Positions 8,598 to 18,501 of a stretch of 64,000 nucleotides of DNA are shown one piece after another. The position numbers were made by a program, and so were the translations under genes. Positions within the stretch are counted from its first letter, which is position 1; each line of letters starts with the position of its first letter. Source of the DNA: Synechococcus sp. RS9909 (GTDB lineage: Bacteria; Cyanobacteriota; Cyanobacteriia; PCC-6307; Cyanobiaceae). The notes below the pieces were generated by a model that worked only from the letters and a program-made list of their open reading frames with translations, did not search any database and was not told where the DNA came from. The DNA lies in assembly GCF_014279595.1 (NCBI RefSeq), contig NZ_CP047943.1, forward strand, positions 2,292,422-2,356,421, in the 5' to 3' direction.

Positions 8598-10645
8598 AGC
8601 GTCGCTTCCACCTCCTGCACAGCGCGGGGAATCGAGCGGCCGGCGGCGGGAAGTCGCCAGAGCGCCCCAGACAACACCGCGCTGAGATCATCGAGCGCCA
8701 CCAAGAGCGCCCCATCGCCATGGCGTCGGCGTGCAGCTTCCATCACCAGGCGCGCCTGGGCTGGGTTCCAAGCGGCGATTGACACGACCGCCCGGTAGGC
8801 GCTGGGCCAGGGGTTCTGGGGCTGGACCCGCTCCAGGGCAGCGAACTGACGGTCCGCCGCCGCCGGCCGATTCGCCAGCACGGCCAGCACGGCCAGACTC
8901 CAACGGGGTTCCACGGCCTCAGGATCGAGGCGAAGCGCCTGCTCCGCCTGGCGCTGGACCCGATCGCGATACAGCTGATGGCCATCGAGCATGTGCTCCA
9001 CACCCACGGCCGCGAACAAGGGATCCAGGCCGACCGGCCCCTGGGCCAGACCGCTGGCGAGGGCGGGAAATTGCGTCGCAAACTCTGCCGGTGCCGGCGC
9101 CTGCGCACGCCGCCTCCAGAGGGAATAACTCCCCCCCTGGGGCCGAGGAAAGCGCTCCACCCGTTCAAACACACCGCTGCTGCGCACGGCTTGATCGAGT
9201 CGCCGAGCGCTTTTGCGCACTGAACCCTGATCCCCTTCCGCGAGCAGCACCCACTCGGCCCGATCCAGGACGGGTTCCACATCGCCGCGGCTGCTGCCGA
9301 GCTGACGCCCCACCAGGTGTCCGCCCTGGCGACGGCCGTAATAGCTGACGTTGTGCTGATTGAGATCCGGGGTGCTCGGCACCACGATCAAGGTGGTGGG
9401 TCGCCCATCGGCCCGGGCACCGCCAGCTCGGCGCACGATCGCATCCAGCGGCCCCTGATGGCGGTTCTGCAGTCGGGCCAGCTGGGCGGACCAGGCGGCC
9501 GGCAGACAGACCAGCAGCCCTGACATCAGGGCGACCGGTGCCAACCAGTCCTGCAGACCGGGCCAACGGGCGCGCAACCAGAGGCCCCACTGCCACCAGC
9601 CCCGCGCCAGCAGCAGGATCAGGGCCGGCAGCAGGGGGGCGATGTAACGATCGTCTTTGTTGGGGCTGAGGCTGGTGAACACCCAGCCGGCCAGAAGGGT
9701 CACCAGCAGAAACCGCCAGGCCTGGGGCTCATCGCCGCTATAGCGGCGGCGCTGCCAGCACCAGAGCAGCACCCCAGCGCAGCCCACCGTCAGCAGCACC
9801 GCGCCGATCTGGGCCGGCAGCAGTCGGGGATACCAGAGCCAGCCGCTGAGGCTGAGCGGCCCGGGGTCTCCCTCGCGGGCTGCCGACTCGAGCACAGCCC
9901 GGTTGGTGCCACCCAGGGTGGTGATCCAGTTGTGCCGCAGCCAGGGCAGCACGCCGGCGAGCACCACAGCCACCCCAGCCAACCACTGCAGGCGGCGCCC
10001 CTCGCCCCGACGCCAAGCACCCCAACTCACCCAGGCCAGAGCGGGAATCAGCACCAGCAGAGCGCTCTGCTTCACGAGAAGCGCTCCGGTGCAGGCGAGG
10101 GCGGCGGTGAGGGCCTGCAGCCATTGCCCGCCCTCCAGGGGATGCCACCAGCGGCTGAGCCGCCAGAGGGCGAGGGTCACCATCGCCGTGAGGGCCATCT
10201 CCAGCACGTAATCGCTGCGTAGCTCCAGCAAGACCGGCGCCAGGGCCACCATCAGGGCCGCCAGCAGGGCAAAGGCGCGCGCCTCCACCAAGGAACGACG
10301 CAACGTCACCGCCCAGGACGCCACAGCCCACAGCAGCACCCCGTGCCAGAGGCTGAGGCTCCAGGCCGCCTGGGCCGGATCATCGCCGGCCGCAGCCATC
10401 ACGGTGCCATTCACCAGCGAGGCCAAGGGCGGAATCTTGGGCGACAGATCCAGCAGAGCGTTCCAGCCCTGCCAGGCACCACCCGGCAGCAGCCCGAGGG
10501 CGCGGCCGTGATCGAGGGCACTGTTGAGATAGTCGGCCTGGTCCCAGGCCGGCAGGCCGTCATGAAGGGTCCACCAGAGGCGATCGACGCCGGTGGCGAG
10601 CAACCAGATCCCGAGCAGCAGGGCACGAAAGAGCCAGGGGCCCAT
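8576..10645 (-). CDS. GT39-like membrane glycosyltransferase with TPR-like C-terminal domain
   Basis: A 689-aa protein. The N-terminal 400 or so residues are hydrophobic, with about 10-12 helices and a GT39/ArnT-like first loop ([16 protein letters not shown], around residues 28-44) bearing the acidic residues expected to bind a polyprenyl-phosphate sugar. A soluble region follows. Residues about 560-680 look like TPR helices ([47 protein letters not shown]). It probably glycosylates an extracytoplasmic lipid or protein; the substrate is unknown. The ATG overlaps the upstream J-protein stop by one base, so it belongs to the cysK operon. Confidence 0.8.
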   Translation of the reverse strand: MGPWLFRALLLGIWLLATGVDRLWWTLHDGLPAWDQADYLNSALDHGRALGLLPGGAWQGWNALLDLSPKIPPLASLVNGTVMAAAGDDPAQAAWSLSLWHGVLLWAVASWAVTLRRSLVEARAFALLAALMVALAPVLLELRSDYVLEMALTAMVTLALWRLSRWWHPLEGGQWLQALTAALACTGALLVKQSALLVLIPALAWVSWGAWRRGEGRRLQWLAGVAVVLAGVLPWLRHNWITTLGGTNRAVLESAAREGDPGPLSLSGWLWYPRLLPAQIGAVLLTVGCAGVLLWCWQRRRYSGDEPQAWRFLLVTLLAGWVFTSLSPNKDDRYIAPLLPALILLLARGWWQWGLWLRARWPGLQDWLAPVALMSGLLVCLPAAWSAQLARLQNRHQGPLDAIVRRAGGARADGRPTTLIVVPSTPDLNQHNVSYYGRRQGGHLVGRQLGSSRGDVEPVLDRAEWVLLAEGDQGSVRKSARRLDQAVRSSGVFERVERFPRPQGGSYSLWRRRAQAPAPAEFATQFPALASGLAQGPVGLDPLFAAVGVEHMLDGHQLYRDRVQRQAEQALRLDPEAVEPRWSLAVLAVLANRPAAADRQFAALERVQPQNPWPSAYRAVVSIAAWNPAQARLVMEAARRRHGDGALLVALDDLSAVLSGALWRLPAAGRSIPRAVQEVEATLQSQVSS

Positions 10646-11376
10646 CAACCGATCTCCAGGCGCCCGCGCTCCTCATGTAAGCGCTGACGGCGACGTTTCG
10701 CCTCCCGCAGCATCTCCCGACCGTCGTGGAGGTAATTGTCCACGTAGCCCATCGTGTAACGATCCAGTTCGTTGAGGGCATCCTCCACCTGGGAGAGGCA
10801 GTGGTACACGCTCAGGCCAAAACCCCGGGCCAAGGCCGGTGTGGGCAGGGATTGATAGAGAGTTTTCACCTTGTCGATGCGGGCGCGGCTCTGCTCCAGG
10901 TAGGCACAGAACGCCTCCATCAGGGCGTCATCGTAAGGATCGGCGGAGAGGGCGCGCAGCTGGGCTGGAAAGGCATTGATCACCTGGCCGAGCTGGCGAT
11001 CGATCGGCCCATACACCACCTGCAGCCACTGCATCAGGGCGTCGTCGGCACTGGCGCCCTGGCCGCTGGAACGTCTGGCGGCCTGGGCCGCACGGGCATT
11101 GCGGGCCCCACGGCGGCGGGCCTCCTCCCGGCCCCCGTCCGCCGAAGCGACAGTGCGATCACGATCGAAGGCACGGCGGCGCTCGGCATCCCCGAGCAGT
11201 TCCCAGGCGGCATTGAGCGCCAGAATCCGCTCCTCATCACCACCTGCATCGGGGTGGTGTTCCTTCACCAGGCGCCGATAGGCCGCCTTGATCTCCCCGT
11301 GGCTGGCGCTGGGACCGAGGCCGAGCACCCGATAGGGATCACCGCCATGGGCGTCGAGCTGGGGCGAGCGACTCAC
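10645..11376 (-). CDS. J-domain (DnaJ-like) protein
   Basis: A 243-aa co-chaperone-like protein. Residues 13-73 form a J domain ([24 protein letters not shown]) with the HPD tripeptide at 41-43 that stimulates DnaK ATPase. An Arg/Ala-rich low-complexity linker follows, then a helical C-terminal domain without the zinc fingers or Gly/Phe region of true DnaJ, making it a type III J protein. The start GTG 11376 overlaps the cysK stop (GTGA), so translation is coupled. The client is unknown. Confidence 0.88.
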   Translation of the reverse strand: MSRSPQLDAHGGDPYRVLGLGPSASHGEIKAAYRRLVKEHHPDAGGDEERILALNAAWELLGDAERRRAFDRDRTVASADGGREEARRRGARNARAAQAARRSSGQGASADDALMQWLQVVYGPIDRQLGQVINAFPAQLRALSADPYDDALMEAFCAYLEQSRARIDKVKTLYQSLPTPALARGFGLSVYHCLSQVEDALNELDRYTMGYVDNYLHDGREMLREAKRRRQRLHEERGRLEIG

Positions 11377-12341
11377 AACTGACCATCCCCACGGGCTGGT
11401 GGCGCAGGCGCGCTGCTGAACATCGGCGTGGAGAGATACCGCTCCCCGAAGCTGGCGAGGATCACCACGATGCGGCGGCCGGCCATCGCCGGACGCTGGC
11501 CGATCCGGAGCGCTGCCGCCACCGCCGCACCACTGCTGACGCCACTGAGCAGTCCCTCCTCCCGGGCCAGACGGCGACCCATCGCCATCGCCTCCTCATC
11601 GCTGATGGCCAGAATCTCATCGATCAACCCAGCCTCGAGCACCGGAGGCACAAAACCGGCGCCGATGCCCTGTATCCGGTGGGGGCCGGGGGCCCCACCC
11701 GCCAGCACCTGGCTCGCCGCAGGCTCCACCGCCACCACCTGCAGGCCCGGGCAACGGCGCTTGAGCACCTGGGCGCAGCCGGTGAGGGTGCCGCCGGTGC
11801 CAACGCCGGCCACGAAGGCATCCAGGGCGCGGCCGGTGTCAGCCCAGATTTCTTCAGCGGTGGTGGCCGCATGGACGGCAGGGTTGGCCGGATTGTCGAA
11901 CTGCTGCAGCAGATAGGCCCCGGGGATCTCCGCCACGAGCTGACGCGCAAGGGCAATCGCCCCCTGCATTCCCTCCACCCCTGGAGTGAGCTGAAGTTCG
12001 GCGCCGTAGGCCCGGAGCATGGAACGGCGCTCCGTGCTCATCGTGTCGGGCATGGTGAGGATCAGCCGGTAGCCGCGGGCGGCGGCCACCATGGCCAGAG
12101 CGATGCCGGTGTTGCCACTGGTGGGCTCCACCAGCACGGTGCGCCCGGGCTGGATCGTGCCACTGGCCTCCGCTGCCTGCACCATCGCCCCGGCGATCCG
12201 ATCTTTCACCGAGGCGGTGGGATTGAAACTTTCCAGCTTCGCCAGGATCTCCGCCTGGCAACCGCAGGCGGCCGGTAAACGGTTGAGCCGCACCAAGGGG
12301 GTGCGACCCACCAGCGCAGTGATGTCGTCGGCGATCGGCAT
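11373..12341 (-). CDS. cysK: cysteine synthase (O-acetylserine sulfhydrylase)
   Basis: This PLP enzyme makes cysteine from O-acetylserine and sulfide. The internal-aldimine lysine is K46 in the NPTASVKDR motif, followed by the substrate loop [12 protein letters not shown] and the phosphate-binding [10 protein letters not shown]. The C-terminal [13 protein letters not shown] is also typical. The 322-aa length fits CysK. I chose ATG 12341 ([17 protein letters not shown]), which matches the family start; an upstream ATG at 12371 would add ten residues. It is first in an operon with the J protein and the GT39-TPR gene. Sulfate activation by cysC lies at 63 kb. Confidence 0.93.
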   Translation of the reverse strand: MPIADDITALVGRTPLVRLNRLPAACGCQAEILAKLESFNPTASVKDRIAGAMVQAAEASGTIQPGRTVLVEPTSGNTGIALAMVAAARGYRLILTMPDTMSTERRSMLRAYGAELQLTPGVEGMQGAIALARQLVAEIPGAYLLQQFDNPANPAVHAATTAEEIWADTGRALDAFVAGVGTGGTLTGCAQVLKRRCPGLQVVAVEPAASQVLAGGAPGPHRIQGIGAGFVPPVLEAGLIDEILAISDEEAMAMGRRLAREEGLLSGVSSGAAVAAALRIGQRPAMAGRRIVVILASFGERYLSTPMFSSAPAPPARGDGQL

Positions 12342-12374
12342 GGGGAGGCCGTCGGGGCTGCCCCCATCCAATCA

Positions 12375-14105
12375 TCAGAATTTGAAGGTGGTTTGAACCA
12401 GGCCGCCGAAAATACTGAAGTTGCCGTCGTAGCCGCTCCCCTGGCGGGTGAGATTGGAGGTGAACTGGCCCATCGGACGCGACAGATAGAACACGCTGGG
12501 CGCAACCTGGATGTTGTCGGTCACCTGGAAGGAGTAATACAACTCGAAGGCATAGTTGCCATCAAAGGGAGTGGAACCGCCATCGAGGCCGGTGGCAAAC
12601 ACAGGCTGGCCCACGGCGAAGCCCAGGTCGTTCCCTTTCAGGCCCACATCCGACCATTTGATGCCAGTAAACCAGCTCTGACTGTTGAGGGGCGAACCCG
12701 TCACTTTGTTGGCAGCGCTCACCTGGTTGTATCCCCAACCCGCCGACACAGAAGGAATCCAGCCACTGTTCTGAGGCTGCCAGTAGGCATTCACGGCATA
12801 GCTGTTCGTGGAGCTCGCGATCGGCTCCGAGGCCCCATTAGCCAGGGTGGCGGTGCAACTGTTGTTGTACCCATTGGCAGCCGTAAATTCCGTGGCATGG
12901 CGGAAGTTAGTGCCGCACTGACCGTAGCGATAGCCCAGGGCCGCACCGAATCGAGGTCCGCTGTAGCCAAGCTGAGCCAACAGATTGCCTTCCGAGCGAT
13001 CGGTCATGATTCCGCCACTGTTGGGATCCGATGTGTTGCCTTGTTGAGCGACATAGTTCACCGACACGCTCCAGGCTGGGTCACCCTTGCTGGTGGCTTG
13101 TTTCCAGTAGCCGCCAATCATCTGCCCCGTGGCCTTGTTGTAGACACCGGTTGCACCAGCAAGCGAAAACACCTCAAGGGTTTTCACGCCGCCTTTGTTA
13201 TACACCGAGGGCCACATCGCCAACATTTCCGTGTTTCGGGCTACAGCACCAGCGATGAGCGTGAACTGATCTCCCACCGGGAAGCGATACCAGAGGCGAT
13301 AGATGTTCAGGAAATTGCTGGAGCCAGTTCCACTTGAACTGTCATAGGCCACATCCAGCTGGGTGAGATTGATCCCACCACCGTTGAGAGCGTTGTTCTT
13401 ACCGAAATTACCGGCACGGAGGTAAGCCAGCAGTAGATCTTTCCCCGTGAAACTGGTCTCAAAGTAAAGACGCTGATCGTAATTGAAGGTGAAAGCGCCA
13501 TACTCCTGGTTGTAAGCCTTGGCACCACCATTGAGGCCATTGCCACTGAAGCTGCTGACATCGCGCGTCGCCCCGTTGGGCAGAACCTTCGATCCGTTAT
13601 CACCACTGGCATTCACGGCGCCGGTGATGAAGGTGGTCTGCCCCTTCAGTTTGGTGGTGGTGGAGAACTGGGTCGCTTCCAATTCACCCACTTTGGCTTC
13701 AAGGCCATCGACGCGGCCCTTGAGAATGGCGAGCTCCTTCTCGAATTCCTTGATCAGGCGCTTGAGCTCGTCGGTCACTTCGGTGACGCGGTCGAGACAG
13801 GCGTTGAGCAGGGCGGCCGCTTCAAAGCGGGTCATCGCCCGGTTGCCGCGATAGGTGCCGTTGGGGTAACCGGCAACGCAGCCGTAGCGCTCGATCAGGT
13901 TGCTCAGCGCCTGGTAGGCCCAGTCGGTCGGAACCACATCCGAAAACTGGGTGATGCTGGTGACCTGCTGACTGGAAATGGCGTAGTCAGAAACGGCGTT
14001 GATGTTCAGCTCGGCAGCGTTGGCCGATGGGCTGGCCTCAAACCCGGCGCCGCCGACAAGCGATAGGGCCACCAGACGTGGAAGAACTGCAGCAACAGGG
14101 CGCAT
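12375..14105 (-). CDS. SLH-OprB family outer-membrane porin (first of three)
   Basis: A 576-aa porin with a signal peptide ending near SANA|AELNIN, an SLH-like domain (FSDVVPTDWAYQALSNLIERYGCVAGYPNGTY, split here only by reading), and a coiled coil (DELKRLIKEFEKELAILKG). An aromatic-rich OprB beta-barrel follows, closing with the terminal TTFKF. The SLH domain anchors these proteins to peptidoglycan and the barrel passes small solutes or ions. Its signal peptide differs from those of the next two paralogues. I chose ATG 14105, leaving a compact signal sequence; ATG 14132 or 14168 are possible. No terminator is evident before cysK. Confidence 0.88.
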   Translation of the reverse strand: MRPVAAVLPRLVALSLVGGAGFEASPSANAAELNINAVSDYAISSQQVTSITQFSDVVPTDWAYQALSNLIERYGCVAGYPNGTYRGNRAMTRFEAAALLNACLDRVTEVTDELKRLIKEFEKELAILKGRVDGLEAKVGELEATQFSTTTKLKGQTTFITGAVNASGDNGSKVLPNGATRDVSSFSGNGLNGGAKAYNQEYGAFTFNYDQRLYFETSFTGKDLLLAYLRAGNFGKNNALNGGGINLTQLDVAYDSSSGTGSSNFLNIYRLWYRFPVGDQFTLIAGAVARNTEMLAMWPSVYNKGGVKTLEVFSLAGATGVYNKATGQMIGGYWKQATSKGDPAWSVSVNYVAQQGNTSDPNSGGIMTDRSEGNLLAQLGYSGPRFGAALGYRYGQCGTNFRHATEFTAANGYNNSCTATLANGASEPIASSTNSYAVNAYWQPQNSGWIPSVSAGWGYNQVSAANKVTGSPLNSQSWFTGIKWSDVGLKGNDLGFAVGQPVFATGLDGGSTPFDGNYAFELYYSFQVTDNIQVAPSVFYLSRPMGQFTSNLTRQGSGYDGNFSIFGGLVQTTFKF

Positions 14106-14221
14106 GCTGAGGCAGATCACGGCGGACGACATCACAACGAGTCGCGCTGAACGTAGTCGATCCCCCATTAAGGAGGCATCAACACAAGGTGGTGATTCAT
14201 AGCCTTTCAGGCCACAAAAAT

Positions 14222-14241
14222 GCCCCCGGTCTCCCGGGGGC
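14222..14241 (-). terminator. rho-independent terminator of the second porin
   Basis: An eight-base-pair G+C stem (GCCCCCGG / CCGGGGGC) with a 4-nt loop is followed on the minus strand by ATTTTTGTGG. It lies about 80 bp past the stop of the second porin and upstream of the first, so each porin is largely a separate transcription unit. Confidence 0.85.
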
Positions 14242-14322
14242 TGCAAGAGGCACGGTGAGGAGTGCCCGTTCTATGTGTGTGAGAAGTGAACTAACCAGAG
14301 AGAACTGATCCGATGGAACGAA

Positions 14323-16191
14323 TCAGAACTTGAAGGTGGTCTGGATCAGACCGCCCCAGAGGTTGAACTGACCGTCGTAACCCTGGCCGTTCTGAACCAG
14401 ATTGCGGGTGTTCTGGCCGAGGGGACGGGACATGTAGAAGATCGCTGGGGTCACAGCGATGTTGTCGGTCACCTGGAAGTTGTAGTACCACTCGAAGACA
14501 TAGTTGCCATCGAAGGGAGTGGTGCTCACAAAGTTATCGAACTTGTTGCGCTTAGCGCCCTCCAGATTGGTCGCGAAGGTGGGCTGACCGAAGGCGAAGC
14601 CGAAGTCGTTGCCCTTGAGGAACACGTCATCCCACTTCATGCCCACCATCCAGCTCTGGCTGGTGACCGGGGAACCGGGCAGCTTGTTGCTGGTGGTGTT
14701 CTGGTTGATCGCCCAACCCACGGAGAAGGAGGGGATCCAGCCAGCGTTCTTGGGCTGCCAGTAGGCGTTCAGGGCGTAGCTGTTGGTGCTACCGCTCACA
14801 CGGTTACCGGTTGATTTCGCCAGCTTGTCGTAGAAGTCCGAATTGTTCGGGGTTGTGTAAGCGAGCTGGTTGCAGTTGTTGTTCCAAGTGCCATCAAACT
14901 TGACGAAGCTGGTACCGCGACGCAGGCCGTTGCCGGAATCACACTGGCCGTAACGATAGGCAAAAGCCGCACCCCACTCAGGTCCGCCGTAACCGATCTG
15001 AGCCAGGAAGCTGGCTTCCGAGTTGTCGGTCATGAAGCCACCGCTGTTGGGATTGGTGGTATTACCATTGCCATCGTCAGCCACGTAGTTGACCGACACA
15101 CTGAAGGCGTTGGCGCCCTTCTTGGTGTTCTGCTTCCAGTAAGCACCAATACCCTGACCGGTCTCCTTGTTGTACACACCACTGGTGCCCATCAGAGCAG
15201 TCCAGTCGAGGATCTTGGCGCCACCCTTGTTGTACACAGAAGGCCAGAGAGCCACCATTTCGGTGTTACGAATCAAACCACCGGCGTAGACGGTGAACTC
15301 TTTGCCGACCGGGAACTTGTAGTACAAGCGGTCAAGGACCACCGCGTTGCTCACGGTGTTGTTCACACCGGAATCGGTGGCGATGTCCAGAGCGGTGAGG
15401 TTCACACCGGCGCCAGCGAAGGCGTTGCTGCTCTTGGTGAAGTTGCCAGCGCGCAGACGGGCATACAGCTTGTCCTTACCGGTGAAGCTGGTGTCGAACG
15501 CCAGACGTTGGTCGTAGTTGAAGGTGAAAGCGCCGTAGTTGGCGTTGTAGGCGTTCGCGCCACCCTGACGGCCAGTATTGCTGAAGTTTTTGGCGTCCTT
15601 GCCAACGTTGCCGTTACTATCGGCCTTACGACGTACGGCAGCCGTGAAGGCCTGACCGTCAATGTTGAACTTGCGGCTGCGGTAGATGTACTGGGAACCG
15701 TTGTTGCCACCAGCGTTGACAGCACCGGTCACGAAGGTGGTCTGACCCTTCAGTTTGGTGGTGGTGGAGAACTGGGTCGCTTCCAGTTCGCCAACGCGGG
15801 CCTCGAGGCCATCCACACGACCCTTGAGGATCGCCAGTTCACGCTCGAATTCCTTCATCAGGCGCTTGAGCTCGTCGGTCACTTCGGTGACGCGGTCGAG
15901 ACAGGCGTTCAGCAGGGCGGCCGCTTCAAAGCGCGTCATGGCGCGCTGACCGCGGTAGGTGCCGTTGGGGTAACCGGCAACGCAGCCGTAGCGCTCGATC
16001 AGATTGCTCAGGGCCTGGTAGGCCCAGTCGGTCGGATACACATCCGAGAACTGGGTGATGCTGGTGACCTGCTCGCCGGAAGCGGCGTAGTCAGACACAC
16101 CGTTGATGTTCAGCTCAGCAGCATTTGCCGCCACAGGAGCCAGAAGGCCCAGGGCAGCAGGCGCCACCAGCAGTTGCTGGAAAAGTTTCAT
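14323..16191 (-). CDS. SLH-OprB family outer-membrane porin (second of three)
   Basis: A 622-aa porin. The signal peptide is MKLFQQLLVAPAALGLLAP ending at VAANA|AEL, followed by an SLH domain, a coiled coil and a long OprB barrel terminating in QTTFKF. It is the longest of the three paralogues; extra length lies in barrel loops, for example the basic segment near residues 185-210. The start ATG 16191 is preceded by a purine-rich GGACCCC stretch. The N-terminal 160 or so residues are nearly identical to its neighbours while the barrel diverges. Major porins of marine picocyanobacteria are of this type. Confidence 0.9.
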   Translation of the reverse strand: MKLFQQLLVAPAALGLLAPVAANAAELNINGVSDYAASGEQVTSITQFSDVYPTDWAYQALSNLIERYGCVAGYPNGTYRGQRAMTRFEAAALLNACLDRVTEVTDELKRLMKEFERELAILKGRVDGLEARVGELEATQFSTTTKLKGQTTFVTGAVNAGGNNGSQYIYRSRKFNIDGQAFTAAVRRKADSNGNVGKDAKNFSNTGRQGGANAYNANYGAFTFNYDQRLAFDTSFTGKDKLYARLRAGNFTKSSNAFAGAGVNLTALDIATDSGVNNTVSNAVVLDRLYYKFPVGKEFTVYAGGLIRNTEMVALWPSVYNKGGAKILDWTALMGTSGVYNKETGQGIGAYWKQNTKKGANAFSVSVNYVADDGNGNTTNPNSGGFMTDNSEASFLAQIGYGGPEWGAAFAYRYGQCDSGNGLRRGTSFVKFDGTWNNNCNQLAYTTPNNSDFYDKLAKSTGNRVSGSTNSYALNAYWQPKNAGWIPSFSVGWAINQNTTSNKLPGSPVTSQSWMVGMKWDDVFLKGNDFGFAFGQPTFATNLEGAKRNKFDNFVSTTPFDGNYVFEWYYNFQVTDNIAVTPAIFYMSRPLGQNTRNLVQNGQGYDGQFNLWGGLIQTTFKF

Positions 16192-16335
16192 GGGGTCCTC
16201 ACACCAAAATTGAGGGAAAAGGCCGTAGAGAAGGTGACGCATCAAAGTGCGCACACTCCTCCATGACCCACGCAAGGTACTCAGGCCAGCCCAGCCGCGA
16301 ACAGGAGGCCGGTCGAGAATCTGTCCCAAAAGAAG

Positions 16336-16360
16336 GCCCTCCGGCCAGTGACCGGAGGGC
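16336..16360 (-). terminator. rho-independent terminator of the third porin
   Basis: A nine-base-pair stem (GCCCTCCGG / CCGGAGGGC) with a 7-nt loop is followed on the minus strand by CTTCTTTTGG. It sits about 40 bp past the stop of the third porin. Confidence 0.85.
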
Positions 16361-16399
16361 GAGGCGGGGGCGGGATGCCCCCTGGCAAGGAGTCCTGAA

Positions 16400-18184
16400 T
16401 CAGAACTTGAAGGTGGTCTTCACCAGACCGCCGAACTGGTTGTAGGAGACGCCTTGAGTCGCCGTACCCAGGGGACGGCTCAAATAGAAGATGGCTGGGG
16501 TGACCGAAATGTTGTCGGTGACCTGGAACATGTACCACCATTCCCAGGCGTACTGACCGTCACGCACCAACACATCTTCAGCGTCTGAGGCCTGACTGCC
16601 GGAGAAGGTCTTGTTGCTGCCGAGACCCAGGGAGGTCACGAAGCCCTGCTGACCCACAGCCATACCGGCGCTGTTCCCTTTCAGGAACACGTCAGCCCAT
16701 TGCAGACCCACATACCAGGACTGGGTGGTCGCACTGTCAAAGTCATAGCCCAGCAGCGTGGTGTCTTTGGCACCACTGGTGCTGTTCAGACCCCAACCGG
16801 TGGAAATCGACGGTATCCAACCGGCGTTTTCGGGCGTCCACCAGGCGCTCACGCCCACCGAGTTGGTGTTGCCGAGGGTGCCCACCTGCGTGGCCAGGGG
16901 TGTGCCCGTACTCTGATACAGGTTGCCCCAGTTCTGCGAGCTGTAGTTGTAGGCAGCCGCCAGACCCCAGTTGTCCTTGGCATAAGCGACCTGAACAGTT
17001 CCGGTTCCAGCAGCTCCATCGGTAGCAATACCGCCAACGTTGGGGTTGCCGTCATTGCCGTTGGCTGACACATAGTTGGCACTGATGCTGAAGGCATCTT
17101 TCTGCCACCAGATACCAGCACCGGAACCGAGGTTCAGGTTGTAGGTGCCAGGTGCACCGGCATAGGTGAAGAAATCGAGGACGCTGTCAGCCGGATAGGC
17201 GCTCGGCCACACCGCCAGCATGTCGTCCTGACGCACAACACCACCAGCGGTGACGGTGAAGTCGCTGCCGACGGGGAACTGGTAGAAGAGGCGATTGACG
17301 CTGATCGCGTTGCCGATCGTACCTTCCTCGAAGGCGATCTCCATGCCGGAAGCCGTGGCAAAGGTGCCGCCGAAGGGACTACCAATGCCCGTGGAAGCAT
17401 TGAAGCCGAAGGCGCTGTTCTGGAAGTTGCCGGTGCGCAGACGTACCTTCAAAAGATCCTTACCCGTGAAGCTGGTGTCGAGATCCAGCTGCTGGTCGTA
17501 GTTGAAGACCGTGGCGCCCAGGTTGGAGTTGGCCAAGGTGGCCATTTTTTCGGTGTTCTTCGTACCGCCAGCCGCAGTGATGGCTTTATCGAAGATTCCA
17601 CGAACAGTTGTTGACTTTGGCAAGGGGTAACCACCCACCAACTCGCCGTCGGCATTAAACACATTGACGTTTTTGGCATCACCACCGAAGGTGTTGGCGC
17701 CGATCACGAAGGTGGTTTTGCCCTTCAGTTTGGTGGTGGTGGAGAACTGGGTCGCTTCCAGTTCGCCCACTTTGGCTTCGAGGCCATCGACGCGGCCCTT
17801 GAGAATGGCGAGCTCCTTCTCGAATTCCTTGATCAGACGCTTGAGCTCGTCGGTCACTTCGGTGACGCGGTCGAGACAGGCGTTCAGCAGAGCGGCCGCT
17901 TCAAAGCGGGTCATCGCCCGGTTGCCCCGGTAGGTGCCATTGGGGTAACCGGCAACGCAGCCGTAGCGCTCGATCAGGTTGCTCAGCGCCTGGTAGGCCC
18001 AGTCGGTCGGATAAACGTCAGAAAACTGGGTGATGCTGGTGACCTGCTCGCTGGAGCTGGCGTAGTCGGAAACGCCGTTGATGTTCAGCTCAGCAGCGTT
18101 CGCGGGCTTGGTGGCGTCAACAGCCAGTGGAGCCAGAAGGCCCAGGGCTGCAGGCGCCACCAGCAGTTGCTGGAAAAGTTTCAT
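16400..18184 (-). CDS. SLH-OprB family outer-membrane porin (third of three)
   Basis: A 594-aa paralogue with the same signal-peptide core (MKLFQQLLVAPAALGLLAP), but with an insert (LAVDATKPANA) before the cleavage site. The SLH domain, coiled coil (EFEKELAILKGRVDGLEAKV) and OprB barrel ending in KTTFKF follow. The barrel differs in loops from the other two, suggesting different pore selectivity. The start ATG 18184 is fixed by the signal peptide. About 260 bp of non-coding DNA lies upstream and presumably carries its promoter. Confidence 0.9.
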   Translation of the reverse strand: MKLFQQLLVAPAALGLLAPLAVDATKPANAAELNINGVSDYASSSEQVTSITQFSDVYPTDWAYQALSNLIERYGCVAGYPNGTYRGNRAMTRFEAAALLNACLDRVTEVTDELKRLIKEFEKELAILKGRVDGLEAKVGELEATQFSTTTKLKGKTTFVIGANTFGGDAKNVNVFNADGELVGGYPLPKSTTVRGIFDKAITAAGGTKNTEKMATLANSNLGATVFNYDQQLDLDTSFTGKDLLKVRLRTGNFQNSAFGFNASTGIGSPFGGTFATASGMEIAFEEGTIGNAISVNRLFYQFPVGSDFTVTAGGVVRQDDMLAVWPSAYPADSVLDFFTYAGAPGTYNLNLGSGAGIWWQKDAFSISANYVSANGNDGNPNVGGIATDGAAGTGTVQVAYAKDNWGLAAAYNYSSQNWGNLYQSTGTPLATQVGTLGNTNSVGVSAWWTPENAGWIPSISTGWGLNSTSGAKDTTLLGYDFDSATTQSWYVGLQWADVFLKGNSAGMAVGQQGFVTSLGLGSNKTFSGSQASDAEDVLVRDGQYAWEWWYMFQVTDNISVTPAIFYLSRPLGTATQGVSYNQFGGLVKTTFKF

Positions 18185-18368
18185 TGGGGTCCTCACACAG
18201 AACGGGCGCAATGCGCCAACCCGCAATGTGGGGGATTACCTGCCGTTAACCATTCAGGGATGTGACAGAGATTGCGATGTCTTGTAACAAGGGAAACCAA
18301 AATCCAGGCAAACGGCTCGTTTTGATACCAAACGCAGCGGGGCATCAAGACGTCTTGGCCAAAACGAT
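18185..18368. promoter_or_regulatory. upstream region of the third porin
   Basis: This gene-free region lies between the porin start and the neighbouring terminator. It is more A+T-rich than its surroundings. On the minus strand it contains a GTTACAAGAC element at about 18282-18291, a single half-site reminiscent of the RpaB-binding HLR1 repeat, but no second half at the right spacing. I could not assign -35/-10 boxes with confidence. Confidence 0.35.
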
Positions 18369-18395
18369 GCCCCCGACCGGAAACCGGCCGGGGGC
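18369..18395 (-). terminator. rho-independent terminator after the 17-codon ORF
   Basis: A 12-bp stem (GCCCCCGACCGG / CCGGCCGGGGGC, one mismatch) with an AAA loop is followed on the minus strand by ATCGTTTTGG. It lies 52 bp past the stop of the 17-codon ORF at 18448-18501. No other minus-strand gene needs it, so it supports a short discrete transcript. Confidence 0.8.
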
Positions 18396-18447
18396 TCTCG
18401 CCGGGTCCGCTCTGGCGCGGAACCGAATGATCAGTCAGATGGTGCCG

Positions 18448-18501
18448 TCAGCCGGCGTTCTCCGCGATCAGCAGACCCTGCATGAAAGAACTGGAACTCA
18501 T
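18448..18501 (-). CDS. 17-residue ORF with strong ribosome binding site
   Basis: The ORF encodes MSSSSFMQGLLIAENAG. It starts with ATG 18501, preceded by an extended Shine-Dalgarno AGGAGGAGG at 18507-18515 (minus strand) with five bases between it and the ATG. This is the most complete ribosome binding site I noticed in the window. A terminator follows 52 bp after the stop. The peptide has no membrane helix, no cysteine and no recognisable leader. It could be a functional micropeptide, a leader peptide, or part of a small RNA. The 5' region overlaps possible N-terminal codons of the divergent glycosyltransferase gene. Confidence 0.5.
   Translation of the reverse strand: MSSSSFMQGLLIAENAG

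Noticed and set aside
18282-18291. GTTACAAGAC as an RpaB HLR1 site upstream of the third porin
   Set aside because: Only one half-site is present; HLR1 needs a second half at fixed spacing.
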